DNA of 64,000 nt from the NCBI RefSeq assembly GCF_006517815.1, contig NZ_CP041198.1, forward strand, positions 3,720,001-3,784,000, in the 5' to 3' direction. The DNA is from Pseudarthrobacter sp. NIBRBAC000502770 (GTDB lineage: Bacteria; Actinomycetota; Actinomycetes; Actinomycetales; Micrococcaceae). This document shows, one piece after another, positions 1-8,917 of the stretch (its first letter is position 1; each line of letters begins with the position of its first letter). The notes beneath the pieces are model-generated. The model was not told the DNA's origin, made no database searches, and saw only the letters and a list, made by a program, of their open reading frames with translations. The translations under genes were made by a program, and so were the position numbers.

Positions 1-60
1 ACGGGGCCGGGCATGGCGGCTATGTGGAAAACGGGGGGCCAGGCGGAAGCAACTCCATAG
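1..60 (+). CDS. Possible 3' end of an upstream gene
   Basis: The first frame is open from the window edge to a TAG at 58-60 and encodes about 19 residues ending in QAEATP. It could be the tail of a gene that starts outside the window, but it is too short to recognise. Chance openness in GC-rich DNA is equally possible. Confidence 0.2.
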   Translation, partial: TGPGMAAMWKTGGQAEATP

Positions 61-93
61 GCACCGTACAAGCGGGGCCCTATCATCTGACGT

Positions 94-882
94 ATGCATC
101 GACAGTTGATCGCCAGCTGCGTGGCGGCAATGTTCTTGTCCGGCTGTTCCTCCCCTCCTGCGCAGCCGGCAGCCAACGGGGCGGACCAGGGCTCCGATCC
201 GGTAGCGGTTACACCGGTGGCGGACTCGGCCGCCGCGATGCTGCACTGGGGTGCACCGATTGCCGGTGACGAATTTAACTACACCGGCGAACCAGACGCT
301 TTGAAATGGTCGGTCTACGACAGTTCCGGCCATGCGGGCAATGGCGTCCGCAGCCCCGGGCAGGTGACCGTTGATGGTTCCCAAATGGTGATCACCGGAA
401 CACCTGATGGCATTTCCGCCGGCATGAGTGCCAAGTTTGGCCGGCAGAAGTACGGCCGCTGGGAAGTCCGGGCTGCCGGTTCAGGTGACGATGCCTACCA
501 CATGGTGGCGATCCTGTGGCCGGACAGTGGGAACTGGCCGTGTGACGGCGAAGTCGACTACATGGAGACCACGGGCAACTGGGGATTGATCAATTTCTTC
601 CACCACTATGGGTGCTCGAACTCGAAGACGTCCGGATCAAAGGCCCTGGACCTGACCCAGTTCCACAACTATGCCGTCGACTGGACTCCCGACGCCATCG
701 TGGGCTACGTCGACGGCGTGAAGTGGTTTGAAGACCGCGATCCCGCGCACCAGCCCCCAGGTTCGATGCACCAGACACTTCAACTGGACTGGTTCCCTGA
801 CAACGTCACCGCCGATGGCCCTGGTGAGCTGCGGGTCGACTGGGTCCGCGTCTACCCGGCGGAAGGCAGTCCCCGCCTCTAG
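94..882 (+). CDS. Glycoside hydrolase family 16 lipoprotein
   Basis: 262 residues. The N-terminus is a lipoprotein signal with lipobox LSGC (Cys18), followed by a low-complexity Ala/Pro linker and a GH16 beta-jelly-roll domain from about residue 52. The GH16 catalytic signature ExDxxE is present as E153-V-D155-Y-M-E158. By family knowledge E153 would be the nucleophile and E158 the acid/base, cutting beta-1,3 or beta-1,3/1,4 glucans or galactans with retention. The protein is probably membrane-anchored on the outer face. Its place at the head of a polysaccharide locus suggests trimming or release of the polymer, which is inference. The Shine-Dalgarno site before the chosen ATG is weak. The exact substrate cannot be read from the sequence. 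Confidence 0.85.
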   Translation: MHRQLIASCVAAMFLSGCSSPPAQPAANGADQGSDPVAVTPVADSAAAMLHWGAPIAGDEFNYTGEPDALKWSVYDSSGHAGNGVRSPGQVTVDGSQMVITGTPDGISAGMSAKFGRQKYGRWEVRAAGSGDDAYHMVAILWPDSGNWPCDGEVDYMETTGNWGLINFFHHYGCSNSKTSGSKALDLTQFHNYAVDWTPDAIVGYVDGVKWFEDRDPAHQPPGSMHQTLQLDWFPDNVTADGPGELRVDWVRVYPAEGSPRL

Positions 883-1201
883 GAGCCCCCGGATGCGTGC
901 GCGTCACTGGAATAGGTACCCCCTATACCCAGTACTCCGCTGACCCCAACCCCTAACGTACCTAACACGGCCCTGGGCGCTGTCCCGCCACCCCTATTGC
1001 CCACGTACGCGCGGATTTCCCCACGTAGGGCCCGGTACAAAAGCGAGTACCTACTACCGGTGTTTACCTAGCGGACCTACCCTACGCTCGATTCTGCCGG
1101 CGGAGTCGCACGCCGGGGTTTTCGATTCCGCATAGGGGCACTGGCGGGCTTGAACCCAGGTACGGAAACCACGGCTGACACCAATCAGACAGGGGAGGAC
1201 C
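883..1201 (+). promoter_or_regulatory. Upstream region of the kinase/GT operon
   Basis: This 319-base stretch has no gene. It contains several related short motifs of the CCCCTA / TACCTAAC type (about 915-985) and the 19-base sequence AAAAGCGAGTACCTACTAC at 1039-1057. The same 19 bases recur, inverted, at 9937-9955 upstream of the GT2 pair reading left. I infer a promoter/operator region for the operon starting at 1202. Confidence 0.55.
1039..1057 (+). repeat. 19-base element, copy 1 (upstream of 1202)
   Basis: The sequence AAAAGCGAGTACCTACTAC matches 9937-9955 (minus strand) exactly. Looser similarity continues downstream in both copies (GTG followed by TACCT). It lies about 145 bases before the start codon at 1202, in the same orientation relative to the gene as the other copy. 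Confidence 0.7.
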
Positions 1202-2293
1202 ATGAGCAACAGGCGAGCGAAGGCACTGCACTTCGACATTCATGGCCGCGTCACGATCAACGTGGACGCGACTGCACCGGCGGCGAAGCAGCTTCAGAGC
1301 ATGCTGGCATGTTTCGCCTCGGATACGGAACGGCAGGCCGAGATCGTCGTTGACGACCAACCAGAGCCGATGCCGGATGCCGGCCATGTTGAGCACGAAC
1401 TGGCATACACAGACAACAGCGTGCAGTTCCAGGCCGACCGGGTGCAGGTGGTCAGGGACGCAGACCATTGGCGGATCCACGGGCCCGGCGAACTCCTGAC
1501 CACGGTTGTACCCGTCCTGGACGCCGCCATGGTCGCCCGCGGAGCTGCAATGATCCACGCAGCAACCATGGCGTACCGTGGCCACGCGATCGCACTTCCC
1601 GCGGCGGGAGGTACCGGCAAGACGAGTACCGCCGCAAAACTGATGCGGCGCGAGGGATGGTCGTTCATGGGAGACGACTGGGCGTTCCTTGCAGAGGACG
1701 CCACGCTGCTCGGCTACGCGAAGCCGATGTTCATCAAGCCACACCACCGGGCCATCTACCCGCACCTGTTCGAGGGCGCACGGAAACCCCTCGTTCCTTC
1801 GAGGTTCTCCGAACCTGTGGGCCGGCTGACAACGCTGGTGCACCCCTTCGTAATCCGCTATCCGCGGCTGGCAGACTTCTCCCGGCGCTGGTCGCCGGAG
1901 CACCGCATGGTTACCCCGGAGGCTGCATTCCCGGGGCGGGAAGTAACCACCAAGGCTCCACTCGCAGCCTCGATCTACATCGAACGCTATGACGGCGCAC
2001 GGTCCCGGATCCTGGAGAAGACGAGCGACTGGATGGTCGACCGGATGATCGGCAACTTCCACATCGAAATGGCAGGTTTCTCGCAGCGGGTGGTGACGGG
2101 CCTGGCGGCCACGTCCGTGGTCCCGTGGCGGGAGCATTTCGCGGCCAAGGGGCTGGTCCTGAACAAGGCGCTGGACGGGCGTCCCTGCCACCTTCTGCAG
2201 GTGCCGGCTGCATATTCGGCGGACCAGGCGTCGGACGACATTGTCCGGCATCTTGAGGAGCTGTTGCCTTCAGTCCTCGACGAGCAAGTCTGA
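1202..2293 (+). CDS. HPr-kinase-like ATP-binding protein
   Basis: 363 residues. A P-loop of the form AAGGTGKT sits at about residues 134-141, followed by a GDDW segment near 160. This layout resembles the HPr kinase / PEP-carboxykinase-like fold seen in polysaccharide and peptide-modification clusters. No HPr kinase partner is visible nearby, so the substrate is unknown. The gene begins with ATG after a GGGGAGG Shine-Dalgarno site and ends 14 bases before the next gene, so it is probably the first gene of the operon through 7782. A regulatory or sugar/lipid kinase role is inference. Confidence 0.65.
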   Translation: MSNRRAKALHFDIHGRVTINVDATAPAAKQLQSMLACFASDTERQAEIVVDDQPEPMPDAGHVEHELAYTDNSVQFQADRVQVVRDADHWRIHGPGELLTTVVPVLDAAMVARGAAMIHAATMAYRGHAIALPAAGGTGKTSTAAKLMRREGWSFMGDDWAFLAEDATLLGYAKPMFIKPHHRAIYPHLFEGARKPLVPSRFSEPVGRLTTLVHPFVIRYPRLADFSRRWSPEHRMVTPEAAFPGREVTTKAPLAASIYIERYDGARSRILEKTSDWMVDRMIGNFHIEMAGFSQRVVTGLAATSVVPWREHFAAKGLVLNKALDGRPCHLLQVPAAYSADQASDDIVRHLEELLPSVLDEQV

Positions 2294-2307
2294 AAGGGGG
2301 TAAGACG

Positions 2308-3126
2308 GTGGCCCACAGCACAGCAGACGTGACGGCGGTTGTTCCGGCCCGCAATGCGGAGCATCTACTCCCAGGCTGCCTGGAAGCCCTGCGCCAGTCC
2401 GGTGTAGCCGAGATTATCGTGGTGGACGGCCTGTCCACCGACCGGACTGTCGAGATCGCCCGTGAAGCGGGTGCCCGGGTGCTGAGTGACGAAGGCCGGG
2501 GCCTTCCCTGGGCCCGTACCCTCGGGGTCCGCAGCAGCACCACGCGTTGGGTCCTGCTCGTGGACGCGGACGTCGTGTTCGGAGCGACCGGTGTGGCGGA
2601 CCTGCTCATTGAATTCGTGGAGGACGGGTATGACGCCCTCCAGGCGGGCCTGGAAAGCGTTGCCGGCCCGGGCTACTGGGGGCAGGCACTGGCGCATCAC
2701 CACCGCACAGGCCGCAGCCGCAACTGGTTCGGGCTTGTGGCGACGCTGGTGGACCGGGACCTGATGTTGAACCTGGGGTTCGACGATTCGTTCAAGTCGG
2801 GCGAGGACATCGAACTGCGGTGGCGCATGAGGCAGTCGGGGATGAAGACTGGCGTGTCGCAGCGGGTCTTCGTTGAACACAGGTTTGCCGCGGACGACTT
2901 CGACTTCGCGCTGGACCAGTTCCTCATGGACGGCACGGGCCTGGGACGCATGGTCCGCAAGCACGGCTGGCGTGGGGCCCGGCTGGCTCTGCTGCCCGCA
3001 GCGGCGGCAGCCCGCGGGAGCGTAATGAGCCTCGCCGCCGGCCAGCCACAATGGGTGCGCTACTACATCGCCTTCTGCTGGTACAACTATGCGGGAATGG
3101 CTAGGGGTTTAGGTCGTGACGGCTGA
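2308..3126 (+). CDS. Family 2 glycosyltransferase
   Basis: 272 residues, GTG start after GAAAGGGGG. The GT-A nucleotide-binding start (VTAVVPARNAEHL) is followed by the VDGLSTD segment, a metal-binding DxD-type motif (VDADVVF, about residue 87) and a later acidic pair (SGEDIELRWR) typical of inverting GT2 enzymes. No membrane segments are evident, so it is likely cytoplasmic or peripheral and adds a sugar to a lipid-linked intermediate. It overlaps the flippase gene by 11 bases. Donor and acceptor cannot be told from sequence. Confidence 0.85.
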   Translation: MAHSTADVTAVVPARNAEHLLPGCLEALRQSGVAEIIVVDGLSTDRTVEIAREAGARVLSDEGRGLPWARTLGVRSSTTRWVLLVDADVVFGATGVADLLIEFVEDGYDALQAGLESVAGPGYWGQALAHHHRTGRSRNWFGLVATLVDRDLMLNLGFDDSFKSGEDIELRWRMRQSGMKTGVSQRVFVEHRFAADDFDFALDQFLMDGTGLGRMVRKHGWRGARLALLPAAAAARGSVMSLAAGQPQWVRYYIAFCWYNYAGMARGLGRDG

Positions 3127-4405
3127 GCGGGAGATTGCCCCAACGGAGGCCGCATCGGCCCTCCGGCGGCACTCTCCCCTGCGCAGCTCCATCGGCCTGG
3201 TCATCGCCAAGGGGGCGCAGACCGGTACCGGCTTCGCGTTCTGGATCCTGGCAGCGCATGCCACCTTTGACCGGGAGGTCGGGCTCACCACGGCCGCCGT
3301 CTCGGCGGTGATGATCTGCACCCAGCTGGCTGTGCTGGGCACCGGATCCGCCGTGATCGTGTCGGTGGGCCGGGGCGAGCCGCCCGCCCGGGTGCTGGAC
3401 GCGGCCTTTGGCATCGTGGGAATAGCAGGCACCGTCCTGGCGCTCGGCTACCTCGTGCTGGAGACTTTCGTGGCGCCCGACTCGGACTCACTCTCGGTTC
3501 TCTTCTGGCTCACCTTCATCGTGGCCGCCGTCACCGGGACCATGTGCACGGTACTGGACCAGGCGCTCGTGGCGCTGGGGCGCGGCGGCAGCGCGACGAT
3601 GAGGTACACGGTGGGCGGCGTGGCTTCCCTCGCGGCCACAGCCCTTGTCGCCTGGCAGGCCCACGGCGCCTCCGCCGACGTCCTGCTGGCCTGCTGGACC
3701 TTGGGCTCGGCCGTGTCATGCATGATCGGTGCCTTCCAGCTGCGGAAACTGGTCGGATACAAGCCACGCCCCACCCTGCACCCCGCACGCCACCGGCCGC
3801 TGCTGATGCTGGGGATCCCGAACCAGCTCCTTACCCTCACCGAACGCGCCCCAGGACTCGTACTGCCGCTCCTGCTCGCGCACCTGGTATCGCCCGAGGT
3901 CGCGGCCTACTGGTATCCGGCATGGATGATGGCATGGGCCGCTTACACCGCTCCAATGCTGATAGGCATCGTCCAATTCTCCGAGGGAGTGCGTGACCCG
4001 GACCGCCTGGCGACCACCACCTGGGCCAGTTTCCGATGGTCGCTGGTCATTGGAAGCCTGGCCGCCGTCGTACTGATTGTCTTCGCCCACCCCCTTCTCC
4101 ACCTCCTCGGGGACAGGTACGCAAACGCGTCCACCGTCGCCCTGCGGCTGCTGGCTGCCGGACTCGTGGCCTACGCAGTGTTGCAGGCCTACAACTCCGT
4201 CTGCCGCGTCCTGGGACTCTACACAGAAGCCATCGTGGTCGGCGTAGTGCTCGGAACCGCGCTCTGCGTCTCGGCTCTGTGGGCCGCTGAGAGCGGCTCA
4301 AGCGCCATGGCCCTTGCGTGGATGGTGGTGCTTTACGTCGGGGCCGTCGCGGTGGGCCTCCGACTGCTCGCAATTCTCCGCCGCGCCAAAAAGGAGGCGT
4401 CATGA
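3116..4405 (+). CDS. Polysaccharide flippase (Wzx/MATE-like)
   Basis: 429 residues, GTG start inside the end of the GT2 gene. It is a hydrophobic polytopic protein with about 12 membrane segments, beginning with a basic cytoplasmic stretch followed by SSIGLVIAKGAQTGTGFAFWI, the usual start of polysaccharide-transport (MOP superfamily) proteins. It would move lipid-linked oligosaccharides across the membrane. The stop overlaps the next ATG (ATGA at 4402-4405), suggesting translational coupling. The MOP assignment rests on topology and context rather than on a diagnostic motif. Confidence 0.75.
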   Translation: MTAEREIAPTEAASALRRHSPLRSSIGLVIAKGAQTGTGFAFWILAAHATFDREVGLTTAAVSAVMICTQLAVLGTGSAVIVSVGRGEPPARVLDAAFGIVGIAGTVLALGYLVLETFVAPDSDSLSVLFWLTFIVAAVTGTMCTVLDQALVALGRGGSATMRYTVGGVASLAATALVAWQAHGASADVLLACWTLGSAVSCMIGAFQLRKLVGYKPRPTLHPARHRPLLMLGIPNQLLTLTERAPGLVLPLLLAHLVSPEVAAYWYPAWMMAWAAYTAPMLIGIVQFSEGVRDPDRLATTTWASFRWSLVIGSLAAVVLIVFAHPLLHLLGDRYANASTVALRLLAAGLVAYAVLQAYNSVCRVLGLYTEAIVVGVVLGTALCVSALWAAESGSSAMALAWMVVLYVGAVAVGLRLLAILRRAKKEAS

Positions 4406-6183
4406 CCAGCACGCTGAAGCAACCGAGCCGGATCCGATCACACCCGTGGCATGCCCGTGACATCTGGTGCGCCGTAGCAGGCGCCGTCTCACTGGCTCTG
4501 GCAGTGGGCAGTGCCGCCACGGTGGCAGTTCCCGTCCACAGCGACCTTGGGCTTGTGGCTGTGTTGCCCTATCCCTTCTGGGTGGGCGTTCTGATTGTCA
4601 ACGTCGCCTTCGTCGTGGCGTTGCGGGGAGATGCCACCGGGCCCGCGCGCCGGCCGGTCATGCTGTGGCTCATCGCAGTCCTCGTGCTGATGCTCTTCGG
4701 CGCTGCCGCGTTCGTCACGGATGTCCCGCGCGGCGAAGTTGCTTTCCGCCACCTTGGCATCGCCGACGCTCTTTCAACCTCCGGCGGCGTCGACCCGAAC
4801 ATCGATGCTTACTTCAATTGGCCCGGCTTCTTTGCGCTCCTGGCGACCGTGCTCCGGGCAACCGGTATTGATCCGGTAACCGTTGCCCTGTGGGCACCGG
4901 TGTTCAACATGGGCTTGTGGCTCACCGCCGTTGGCGTGCTGACCCGCTACCTGACGAAGGATCCGCGCCGGCGTTGGCTGGTGCTCTGGATTTTTTGCCT
5001 CGGCAACTGGCAGGACCAGGACTATCTGTCTCCCCAAGCCTTCGGTTTCTTCCTGTACCTGGTGGTAATCGTGCTGCTCATCGGCCCCCTTGCCGCCAAG
5101 GCTCCCGCTTTCCGTGGTTTCGGGCGTGCCAATCTCAAGTCATGGTGGCTGGCGCGGACGCCAGCAGACGATCGCCCCGGGCACCGGGTCGCAGCCCTCG
5201 TGGTCACCCTCCTGCTGATCGCCGTCATCTGCGCAAGCCATCAACTGACGCCGTTCCTGGTATTGATCGCCGTCACGGCCCTCACCCTCAGCGGGCGGGT
5301 GTGGCCCGGCAGGCTGCCGCTCATTGCCGGCATCCTCCTTGTGCTGTGGCTCGTCTATCCTGCAAGCACCTACCTTTCCGGCCACCCACCCCTGGCGGAC
5401 GCCGGACTGCAGACCGCCATCGAAGCGAACGTCGTCGACCGCACGACGGGTTCGGCGGGACACCTGCTGGTGGTCCAGATCCGGATAGCGCTCACACTCA
5501 TCCTTTGGGCCCTCGCGGCGATCGGATCGGTCCGGGACTGGCGCCGGGGACGCCTTGATATCCGGGTGGTCCTCCTGGCCGTCACTCCCCTGTTGCTCTT
5601 CCCCGTGCAGGCCTACGGCGGAGAAATGCTCATCCGCGTCTCGCTGTTTGCGCTGCCGTTCATTGCCATGCAGGCAAGCTCGGTCCTGCTCCCCACCACG
5701 GGCAGTGTTCGTTTTTCGACCCGCAACACGGTGGTACTGGTGCCGGCCTGTGTCCTGCTCGCTGTTATGACAGTGACCGGGAGGTTCGGCAACGCACAGT
5801 ACGACGTGTTCGCGGACGATGAGATCGCCGCTGTCCAGGCCGTGGACAATCTCGCCCCGCCCGGTTCCGCGATCATCGCGGCAGCCCATCCAACACCTTG
5901 GCGCAGCCAGGACTACCTGGACCACCGGTACCGGACCATAGAGGACCTTTGTCCCTCCGACTTGTCGGCGGCGACGTGCGGCCCGCTGGTTTACCGGTAC
6001 GCAAGGCACAACCCCGGCGGCGGCTACCTGCTTCTCATGACCTCCGCGGAATCAAGCCTTGTCCTGCAGGGCCAAACCACCCCACAGAGCTTCGAGGAGT
6101 TGGAGAATTGGCTGAAGTCACAAGACGGCGTAGACATCGCGTTCAGCAACAGCGACGCCCGAGTGTACCGGGTGGCGCCATGA
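4402..6183 (+). CDS. Large integral membrane protein, GT-C-like
   Basis: 593 residues from the ATG at 4402, chosen because AAGGAGG lies just upstream and it forms an ATGA overlap with the flippase stop. An upstream in-frame ATG at 4318 lies inside the flippase gene. It has about 12 hydrophobic segments, an acidic loop motif early on (GGVDPNIDAYFNWPGF) of the kind found in GT-C glycosyltransferases, and a soluble C-terminal tail of about 130 residues. It could be a polyprenyl-phosphate-sugar-dependent transferase or a Wzy-like polymerase. The context (flippase, GT2) supports either, and I cannot separate them. Confidence 0.65.
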   Translation: MTSTLKQPSRIRSHPWHARDIWCAVAGAVSLALAVGSAATVAVPVHSDLGLVAVLPYPFWVGVLIVNVAFVVALRGDATGPARRPVMLWLIAVLVLMLFGAAAFVTDVPRGEVAFRHLGIADALSTSGGVDPNIDAYFNWPGFFALLATVLRATGIDPVTVALWAPVFNMGLWLTAVGVLTRYLTKDPRRRWLVLWIFCLGNWQDQDYLSPQAFGFFLYLVVIVLLIGPLAAKAPAFRGFGRANLKSWWLARTPADDRPGHRVAALVVTLLLIAVICASHQLTPFLVLIAVTALTLSGRVWPGRLPLIAGILLVLWLVYPASTYLSGHPPLADAGLQTAIEANVVDRTTGSAGHLLVVQIRIALTLILWALAAIGSVRDWRRGRLDIRVVLLAVTPLLLFPVQAYGGEMLIRVSLFALPFIAMQASSVLLPTTGSVRFSTRNTVVLVPACVLLAVMTVTGRFGNAQYDVFADDEIAAVQAVDNLAPPGSAIIAAAHPTPWRSQDYLDHRYRTIEDLCPSDLSAATCGPLVYRYARHNPGGGYLLLMTSAESSLVLQGQTTPQSFEELENWLKSQDGVDIAFSNSDARVYRVAP

Positions 6184-6521
6184 ACGCCCGTGCAATAAGC
6201 CGGCCCACTATGGCGATCGGGCTCACGGCCTTGGTCCTCTCCGCGGTGTCCCTCCTTGGGCTGCCAACCCCGATCCAGGCGGTCACCGCACTGCTTGTGC
6301 TCGTCCTGCTCCCGGGACAGGCACTTACCCGGCTTATGCGGATCACCGATCTCGGCCTGGGCGCACTGCTCGTCCTGGCACTCGGCCTTGCCAGCCTTAC
6401 CGCGGTATCAACAGCGATGTTCTACCTCTCCGTCTGGTCCTGGCAGGCCTGTGTCGTCACCATGGGTGCCATAACCATCCTTGCTTGCATTGCCCGCGCA
6501 CGGCAGGAGGCCGCGTCATGA
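6180..6521 (+). CDS. Small polytopic membrane protein
   Basis: 113 residues, ATGA overlap with the preceding stop. It has three or four hydrophobic segments and almost no soluble part, including the loop PGQALTRLMRI. The length and composition resemble the N-terminal part of DUF1616-type membrane proteins, but I do not recognise the family firmly. Tight coupling on both sides suggests it belongs to a membrane complex with its neighbours. The start is set by the overlap; an upstream in-frame start at 5898 lies inside the previous gene. Confidence 0.6.
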   Translation: MNARAISRPTMAIGLTALVLSAVSLLGLPTPIQAVTALLVLVLLPGQALTRLMRITDLGLGALLVLALGLASLTAVSTAMFYLSVWSWQACVVTMGAITILACIARARQEAAS

Positions 6522-6724
6522 TTGATATCGCCGGATTGGTTGCCGCTGCGGTTCTGCTGTTTACCCTCATCGGGCTGGAGGTACGGCATACCGCGTCAGC
6601 CTCGGGACAGCCGGCAAGCCTGCGGCTCTTCAACCGGGCCGTGAACATCAGGATCACAGTCGGTGTCCTATGGCTGCTGGTGGTTATCCTCCTTTTCCCG
6701 CGGGTCCTGGGGCTGCTGACGTGA
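6518..6724 (+). CDS. Small two-helix membrane protein
   Basis: 68 residues, ATG start overlapping the preceding stop (ATGA at 6518-6521) with GGCAGGAGG just upstream. There is one hydrophobic helix at the N-terminus and one at the C-terminus, with a short basic/Ser-rich loop between. I do not recognise the family. Its conserved-looking placement inside an operon of overlapping genes supports it being real. Confidence 0.6.
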   Translation: MIDIAGLVAAAVLLFTLIGLEVRHTASASGQPASLRLFNRAVNIRITVGVLWLLVVILLFPRVLGLLT

Positions 6725-7782
6725 ACCACGCGGCGCGATGGATACTCCTCAGCGACCTCCACCTGGACGGGTCGGACAGCGACCCCCGGCACCCAGGGAA
6801 GGTCCTGCCGGAGTTCCTGCGCCGCGAGGTGTCCGCAACGCAGCCACCGGGCCTGGAGCAGCACGTCATCTTTGTTGGTGACACGTTTGAGCTCGTCAGG
6901 CTGGACGAGGAGCAGAGCCTGGCAAGGCTCGAGTCCATCTTCAAGCGCCACCCCGAAACGTTGGGGGCGCTGCAGGCGTGCGCTGCAGCCGGCGTGCGGC
7001 TGCATTTCGTCTGCGGCAACCATGACGTGGAGCTGGCGCGGCCCCCGGTGGCCGCGCGGTTGTCAGCGCTGCTGTCACCAGGTGATCCCACACGGGTCAG
7101 CGTGCACCCGTGGCTCCTTTACGTCCCCGGGGTGCTCGTGGTTGAACACGGGCACCTCCATCATGCCCTGCACCGGATACCCGAGGTGCTCCGGACTGCA
7201 GTCAACGGCACCGACGAGGTGGACCTGCCCCCGTTGGCGGCCTGGCATGCGAACCCAACGGCATCACGGCTTAGCCGCGCCGGAGCAGTGGCACGGGCCT
7301 GCGTGGCCTCGGAACGGGCGGAACGCCGGGTCCGGAGGCCTGCCTACGACGAACTGCTGCAGACCGAATCGCTGCGGCTCGCGCTCGACGGGACGGCAGT
7401 GCGTGAACTTGCGCGCCTCTCCCGATTCCGGACCGTGTCGGCACTGCCCGTGACCGCCACCCGCATGGTGCTTGCTGCCGCCGGGCGCAACATCCATGGC
7501 GGCGACCAGCCGCCCGCGGCCGCAGCCCGGGTCGCAGGGATCCTCGAAACGTACGGCTCCCGCGTGGCCTGGTATGTCTCGGCCCATACGCACCGTGCCC
7601 TTGAAACGACGCTCGAGGGTTCTCCAACCCGGTACGTCAACACCGGGACCTGGTCCTCCGATGTCCGCGGCCTTGGGCCCGACCAGGCGGACCGCCAGGC
7701 GTTCCCCTACGCCGTTATTGACGTAGCCGACGACGGGTCCACCGAAGGTGGGCTGCGCTACTGGCGTCCGGTGGCCGGCTAG
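6721..7782 (+). CDS. Metallophosphoesterase
   Basis: 353 residues, GTG start overlapping the previous stop (GTGA). All calcineurin-like metal-binding blocks are visible in order: SDLHLD near the N-terminus, GDTFE, GNHDVE, HGHLHH and AHTHRA. It therefore should be an active dinuclear-metal phosphoesterase. The layout resembles UDP-diacylglucosamine pyrophosphatase-like and related enzymes, but the substrate is unknown. In this operon it may hydrolyse a lipid-linked or nucleotide-sugar phosphate. It is the last gene before the bidirectional terminator at 7855. Confidence 0.85.
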   Translation: MNHAARWILLSDLHLDGSDSDPRHPGKVLPEFLRREVSATQPPGLEQHVIFVGDTFELVRLDEEQSLARLESIFKRHPETLGALQACAAAGVRLHFVCGNHDVELARPPVAARLSALLSPGDPTRVSVHPWLLYVPGVLVVEHGHLHHALHRIPEVLRTAVNGTDEVDLPPLAAWHANPTASRLSRAGAVARACVASERAERRVRRPAYDELLQTESLRLALDGTAVRELARLSRFRTVSALPVTATRMVLAAAGRNIHGGDQPPAAAARVAGILETYGSRVAWYVSAHTHRALETTLEGSPTRYVNTGTWSSDVRGLGPDQADRQAFPYAVIDVADDGSTEGGLRYWRPVAG

Positions 7783-7854
7783 GAGCCCTGAACGGCTTCG
7801 TCTCCCTTGCACCCTTGCGGAAGCAACGGCCAGCTGGCACATAGCACAAAACCG

Positions 7855-7893
7855 AAGGGCCTGGGTCCGGTTCTCCACCGTACCCAGGCCCTT
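7855..7893. terminator. Bidirectional intrinsic terminator
   Basis: A perfect 12-base inverted repeat (AAGGGCCTGGGT / ACCCAGGCCCTT) with a 15-base loop lies between the convergent metallophosphoesterase and GT2 genes. The arms begin with A-rich and end with T-containing sequence, although there is no long T tract. Confidence 0.8.
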
Positions 7894-7918
7894 GCGGCTC
7901 AGGACTCCAATCCGGGTG

Positions 7919-8917
7919 TCACTGGACCTGCCGCCATGGTGCGCCCTGGAGCTCGAGCTCAGCCAGTTGCGTGGTTGACCCGTGGGCAATCCGGCGTCCA
8001 CGGAGGTAGCCGGCGGAAGTGAAGGCCAGTACGGCGAGGACAGATCCTGCCCTGCCCAGTCCCTGGGGGTTGGCTCCCCGGCTCCAGTCGCGGATTCCGG
8101 AGAACACCGCACGCGGCAAGGTGCTGCGGACGTACCGCCGTTCGGGCCGCAGGGCCCGCTTCTGCCCGACGATGTGGCTGACCTGTGCTTTGGAAATTCC
8201 TTCCGACCAGGACCGTGAGAGCATGTAGCGCACGCTGCCCCTCTCGGCCGGCACATGGTGCCTGACGAGGGCCGCGGGTTCGTAAACGATGCGGGCGCCG
8301 GGGGATCCCATTGTTGACCGGATGCAAATCTCGGTCTCCTCGCAGCCGAGGGGCAACGTGCCCTTCCGGCCAAGTGCTTGATTGAATCCACCCACTTGGC
8401 GCAGCACCTCAAGCCTGAACGACATATTTGCGCCGATGACATTCCGGACTTCGGAGGCCACACGGGGCAACCCTCGGTGGCTGCATCCCACGATCCAGTC
8501 CAGTTCCTCCCCGAAGTAACCGGGCCTGCCGGTTTCCCACAGTGGAACAACCTTCCCGCCCACGGCCAGGACGTCGGGATCGTCATACAGCGCCACCAGG
8601 CGTTCAAGCCAGTCCGGTGCCGCCTCGGCGTCGTCGTCAAGGAACGCAACGATGTCGGACTCAGCGAGCCCGACGCCCGTGTTGCGGGCCCCTGACAGGC
8701 CTGGCAGGCCGGTGCTTTCCACAATGGTGACGTCGTCGACGATCTCGATGAGCCTTTCATGCAGGTCCTGGTTGTGATCGATGACAACCAGGACCTGGTC
8801 AGGGGTGAGGGTCTGGTTGCGCACGGATTCAATGACGTCCAGCAGCATGCCCCACCGTTCGGAGGTGTAGGCGCAGATCACCACTGTCACGGACAGGGGC
8901 TTCATGCGGTCAAGCAT
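7919..8917 (-). CDS. Family 2 glycosyltransferase
   Basis: 332 residues. The GT-A start (SVTVVICAYTSERW) is followed by NTGVGLAESDIVAFLDDDAEA, in which the DDD triplet is the metal/nucleotide-binding site, and by EETEICIR in place of the usual ED acid/base segment. The C-terminus has a weak hydrophobic region. It is likely a sugar transferase of the polysaccharide pathway. The ATG at 8917 overlaps the end of the upstream gene by 8 bases, so the two are co-translated; an alternative start is the Met at 8905. Confidence 0.85.
   Translation of the reverse strand: MLDRMKPLSVTVVICAYTSERWGMLLDVIESVRNQTLTPDQVLVVIDHNQDLHERLIEIVDDVTIVESTGLPGLSGARNTGVGLAESDIVAFLDDDAEAAPDWLERLVALYDDPDVLAVGGKVVPLWETGRPGYFGEELDWIVGCSHRGLPRVASEVRNVIGANMSFRLEVLRQVGGFNQALGRKGTLPLGCEETEICIRSTMGSPGARIVYEPAALVRHHVPAERGSVRYMLSRSWSEGISKAQVSHIVGQKRALRPERRYVRSTLPRAVFSGIRDWSRGANPQGLGRAGSVLAVLAFTSAGYLRGRRIAHGSTTQLAELELQGAPWRQVQ

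Noticed and set aside
7264..8832. Long minus-strand ORF of 522 codons
   Set aside because: It overlaps the metallophosphoesterase on one side and the GT2 gene in another frame, crosses a terminator, and has composition unlike a protein.
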